Shown here one piece after another: positions 62,030-64,000 of a stretch of DNA of 64,000 nt. The notes below the pieces were generated by a model. That model was not told the DNA's origin. It saw only the letters and a list, made by a program, of their open reading frames with translations, and did no database searches. The DNA lies in assembly GCF_020883535.1 (NCBI RefSeq), contig NZ_CP086654.1:992001-1056000 (forward strand). The letters are read 5' to 3'. The DNA comes from Staphylococcus ratti. GTDB lineage: Bacteria; Bacillota; Bacilli; Staphylococcales; Staphylococcaceae. The position numbers and the translations under genes are program-made. How positions within the stretch are numbered: position 1 is the first letter of the stretch; every line of letters starts with the position of its first letter.

Positions 62030-62587
62030 ATAGCTAAGGATCAAACGCAAGTTAATGAAAAGATTCGCGCAAAAGAATTACGTGTTATCGGTCAAAACGG
62101 TGACCAAATTGGTGTGAAAACCAAAAATGAAGCATTAGAAATGGCAGAACGTCTAGGCTTAGATGTTGTTGTTGTGGCACCTAATGCGAAACCGCCTGTT
62201 GCTCGTATTATGGACTATGGTAAGTACAAATTTGAGCAACAAAAGAAAGAAAAAGAAATGAAAAAGAAACAAAAAATTATCAACGTGAAAGAAATCCGTT
62301 TAAGTCCTACAATTGAAGAACATGACTTCAATACAAAACTTAAAAACGGACGTAAATTCTTATCTAAAGGTGATAAAGTTAAAGTTTCTATTCGTTTCAG
62401 AGGGCGTGCAATTACGCATAAAGAAATTGGACAACGCGTTTTAGAAAAGTTTGCAGATGAATGTAAAGACATTGCTTCTGTTGAACAAAAGGCTAAAATG
62501 GAAGGCCGTCAAATGTTTCTTATGTTAGCCCCAATTAACGAAAAAAAAACAACGATTAATAGGAGGAACTCACTATGCCTAAAATGA
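62030..62587 (+). CDS. infC: translation initiation factor IF-3
   Basis: About 185 residues from an ATA at 62030, 8 bases after GGAGG, which gives the protein start [19 protein letters not shown]. The rival GTG at 62021 lies inside the binding site. IF-3 genes elsewhere use AUU, so a rare start fits. N-terminal domain ([24 protein letters not shown]), linker ([24 protein letters not shown]), C-terminal domain ([13 protein letters not shown]). It prevents early subunit joining and checks starts. After LAPINEKK an A9 tract leads the frame past the usual stop, adding about 12 residues and overlapping rpmI by 13 bases. Confidence 0.93.
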   Translation: MAKDQTQVNEKIRAKELRVIGQNGDQIGVKTKNEALEMAERLGLDVVVVAPNAKPPVARIMDYGKYKFEQQKKEKEMKKKQKIINVKEIRLSPTIEEHDFNTKLKNGRKFLSKGDKVKVSIRFRGRAITHKEIGQRVLEKFADECKDIASVEQKAKMEGRQMFLMLAPINEKKTTINRRNSLCLK

Positions 62588-62775
62588 AAACTCATCGCGG
62601 AGCAGCGAAACGTGTTAAAAGAACTGGATCTGGTCAATTAAAGCGTTCTAGAGCTTACACTTCTCACTTATTCGCAAACAAATCAACGAAACAAAAACGC
62701 CAATTACGTAAAGCATCATTAGTATCTAAAAGCGATGCAAAACGCGTAAGCCAATTATTAACATACGTTAAATAA
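62575..62775 (+). CDS. rpmI: 50S ribosomal protein L35
   Basis: 66 residues, highly basic, with the family start [26 protein letters not shown] lies 7 bases before the ATG. It is part of the large subunit. Operon with infC, whose open frame overlaps it by 13 bases in this sequence, and rplT. Confidence 0.98.
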   Translation: MPKMKTHRGAAKRVKRTGSGQLKRSRAYTSHLFANKSTKQKRQLRKASLVSKSDAKRVSQLLTYVK

Positions 62776-62832
62776 GACATATTTTAAATGGTATGAGATG
62801 CATACCCCAAGAGACAAAAGGAGGAATTTATT

Positions 62833-63189
62833 ATGCCACGTGTTAAAGGTGGAACAGTAACAAGAGCGCGTCGTAAAAAGACGATCAAATTAGCAAAAGG
62901 TTACTTCGGTGCAAAAAGTACATTATATAAAGTAGCAAAACAACAAGTGATGAAATCAGGTCAATATTCATTCCGTGACCGTCGTCAAAGAAAACGTGAC
63001 TTCCGTAAATTATGGATTACACGTATTAACGCTGCTGCACGTCAACATGACATTAGCTACTCTCGTTTAATGAACGGCTTAAAAACTGCTGGTATCGATA
63101 TTAACCGTAAAATGCTTTCTGAAATCGCGATTTCAGATGACAAAGCTTTCGGTGAATTAGTAGCTAAAGCGAAAGACGCTTTAAAATAA
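62833..63189 (+). CDS. rplT: 50S ribosomal protein L20
   Basis: 118 residues, with the family start [16 protein letters not shown] and [18 protein letters not shown]20 acts early in 50S assembly and also represses its own operon through the infC leader. AAGGAGG precedes the ATG, 57 bases after rpmI. A terminator follows. Confidence 0.98.
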   Translation: MPRVKGGTVTRARRKKTIKLAKGYFGAKSTLYKVAKQQVMKSGQYSFRDRRQRKRDFRKLWITRINAAARQHDISYSRLMNGLKTAGIDINRKMLSEIAISDDKAFGELVAKAKDALK

Positions 63190-63196
63190 TATAATT

Positions 63197-63255
63197 AACA
63201 AACGCTTATCACGAATTAAGAGTGCATTTTTTAAGTGAAAAGCGTTTGTTTTTTG
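63197..63255 (+). terminator. infC-rpmI-rplT terminator
   Basis: Arms AACAAACGCTT (63197-63207) and AAGCGTTTGTT (63240-63250) pair perfectly, with a smaller inner pairing and a T-rich tail. Confidence 0.82.
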
Positions 63256-63413
63256 TTTTTAAACACTTTAATATAGCACTTTGAAAATAACCGCACTACC
63301 CTTAGAAAGTCAAAATGTATTTTACCGATTGACAGCGTAGTAAATCGGGATATTTCTTTGCGTAGTAATGAATTTTTGATACGATTAAGAAAACAATCAA
63401 AAAGGAGCCAATC

Positions 63414-64000
63414 ATGTCTAAATTTGATGAGCAAATCGCAGTAGTCAAACGTCAATTACTGTTTGACAATGAAACCAACACATTCAATGGATTTATATCT
63501 AAAGACGATTCAAAAAGTGCACAAATTTTTAAAGCATTAAATGAATATGAAATTAAACGCCGCGGAGATATGGAGGAAGATCCATCTTTTAAGCAATTGA
63601 TATCGTATTGTTTACTTGAAAATGAAAACGGTGAAATACTCGTCTATGAGCGTTTAACTGGTGGAGGAGAAGCACGTTTACATGGCCAAGGTTCAATAGG
63701 TGTTGGCGGGCATATGAATGATGTTCCTGATGCACAATCCATCGAGGCATTAATTACTGTTAATGCAAGTCGAGAGCTTGAAGAAGAGGTAGGCTTAGTC
63801 GTATCCGATGCCAATGCATTAGAGCATGTTGGATTTATCAATGATGATACGAATGAAGTGGGCAAAGTCCACATTGGCGTTGTGTTCAAAATTAAGGTGG
63901 ACGCTAATGAAATTGAAGCGAAAGAAACGGATACATTGAAAATTGAATGGAGAGCTTTGAATACGATTACTGATTTAGAACAGTTCGAATCTTGGAGTGC
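63414..64000 (+). CDS. Nudix-family hydrolase (partial, 3' end outside window)
   Basis: 195 codons are visible from the ATG at 63414, after AAAGGAG. A N-terminal region of about 75 residues precedes a Nudix domain. The Nudix box is GGHMNDVPDAQ...ASRELEEEVGL: the RELxEExG core is intact but the segment before it is longer than the standard G-x5-E-x7 spacing. Nudix proteins hydrolyse nucleoside diphosphates linked to other groups. The substrate here is unknown. No stop is reached before the window ends. Confidence 0.82.
   Translation, partial: MSKFDEQIAVVKRQLLFDNETNTFNGFISKDDSKSAQIFKALNEYEIKRRGDMEEDPSFKQLISYCLLENENGEILVYERLTGGGEARLHGQGSIGVGGHMNDVPDAQSIEALITVNASRELEEEVGLVVSDANALEHVGFINDDTNEVGKVHIGVVFKIKVDANEIEAKETDTLKIEWRALNTITDLEQFESWS

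Overview
This window is a stretch of conserved chromosome from a Staphylococcus that is not S. aureus at the sequence level. The evidence is low-GC, codon-biased DNA, strong AGGAGG-type ribosome binding sites, staphylococcal protein sequences (EzrA, SerA, IF3, NrdR, ThrRS, AckA) and a gene order that follows the acuA/acsA-to-rplT block of staphylococci, with its second half parallel to the Bacillus phoPR-polA-mutM-coaE-gapB-nrdR-dnaBI-thrS-infC block. I cannot name the species from the sequence alone. I see no rRNA, tRNA, CRISPR array, insertion sequence, integrase or prophage gene, and no clearly foreign region.

Layout. 0-5.3 kb: divergent acuA (partial) and acsA, with a perfect CcpA site at the acsA start point, then fhs and a stand-alone peptidoglycan glycosyltransferase. 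5.3-17 kb: T-box-controlled tyrS, an HtrA-type protease, a PlsC-like acyltransferase, a HAD hydrolase, the reverse-strand cluster OsmC/aminotransferase/serA, a cytoplasmic GDPD, an ornithine-cyclodeaminase-family gene, rpsD with a long leader, and a free-methionine-sulfoxide reductase. 17-31.4 kb: ezrA, the cysteine desulfurase/thiI pair, a TauE transporter, sppA, an RDD protein, tpx, a methyltransferase, ackA, ald, an M24 peptidase, a UPF0173 hydrolase and two universal stress proteins. 31.5-46.4 kb: a CBS regulator, nrnA, dnaE, malic enzyme, accD-accA, pfkA-pyk and citZ-icd. 46.7-57.7 kb: phoPR, polA-mutM-coaE, gapB and nrdR-dnaB-dnaI. 57.7-64 kb: thrS (T-box), lysP (lysine riboswitch), infC-rpmI-rplT (L20-type leader) and a partial Nudix gene.

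How the genes work together. Most of the window is central carbon metabolism with its control points: acetate in and out (acsA/acuA, ackA), glycolysis exit (pfkA-pyk), TCA entry (citZ-icd), malate decarboxylation feeding malonyl-CoA synthesis (malic enzyme, accDA), and the gluconeogenic GAPDH (gapB). acsA and citZ carry matching promoter-plus-cre arrangements, so both should be shut by CcpA when glucose is present. The rest is replication and repair (dnaE, polA, mutM, dnaB, dnaI, nrdR), translation (tyrS, thrS, infC, rpmI, rplT, rpsD), tRNA thiolation and envelope stress. Several genes are controlled by RNA leaders: two T-boxes, a lysine riboswitch and two ribosomal-protein leaders.

I did not find a novel multi-gene system. 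The best second-look items are a predicted small RNA between accA and pfkA with a strong promoter and a wobble-paired terminator, an A9 tract at the end of infC that makes it run into rpmI, the twin cre promoters, an operator-like repeat in front of phoP, and a diverged intergenic inverted-repeat element present twice.
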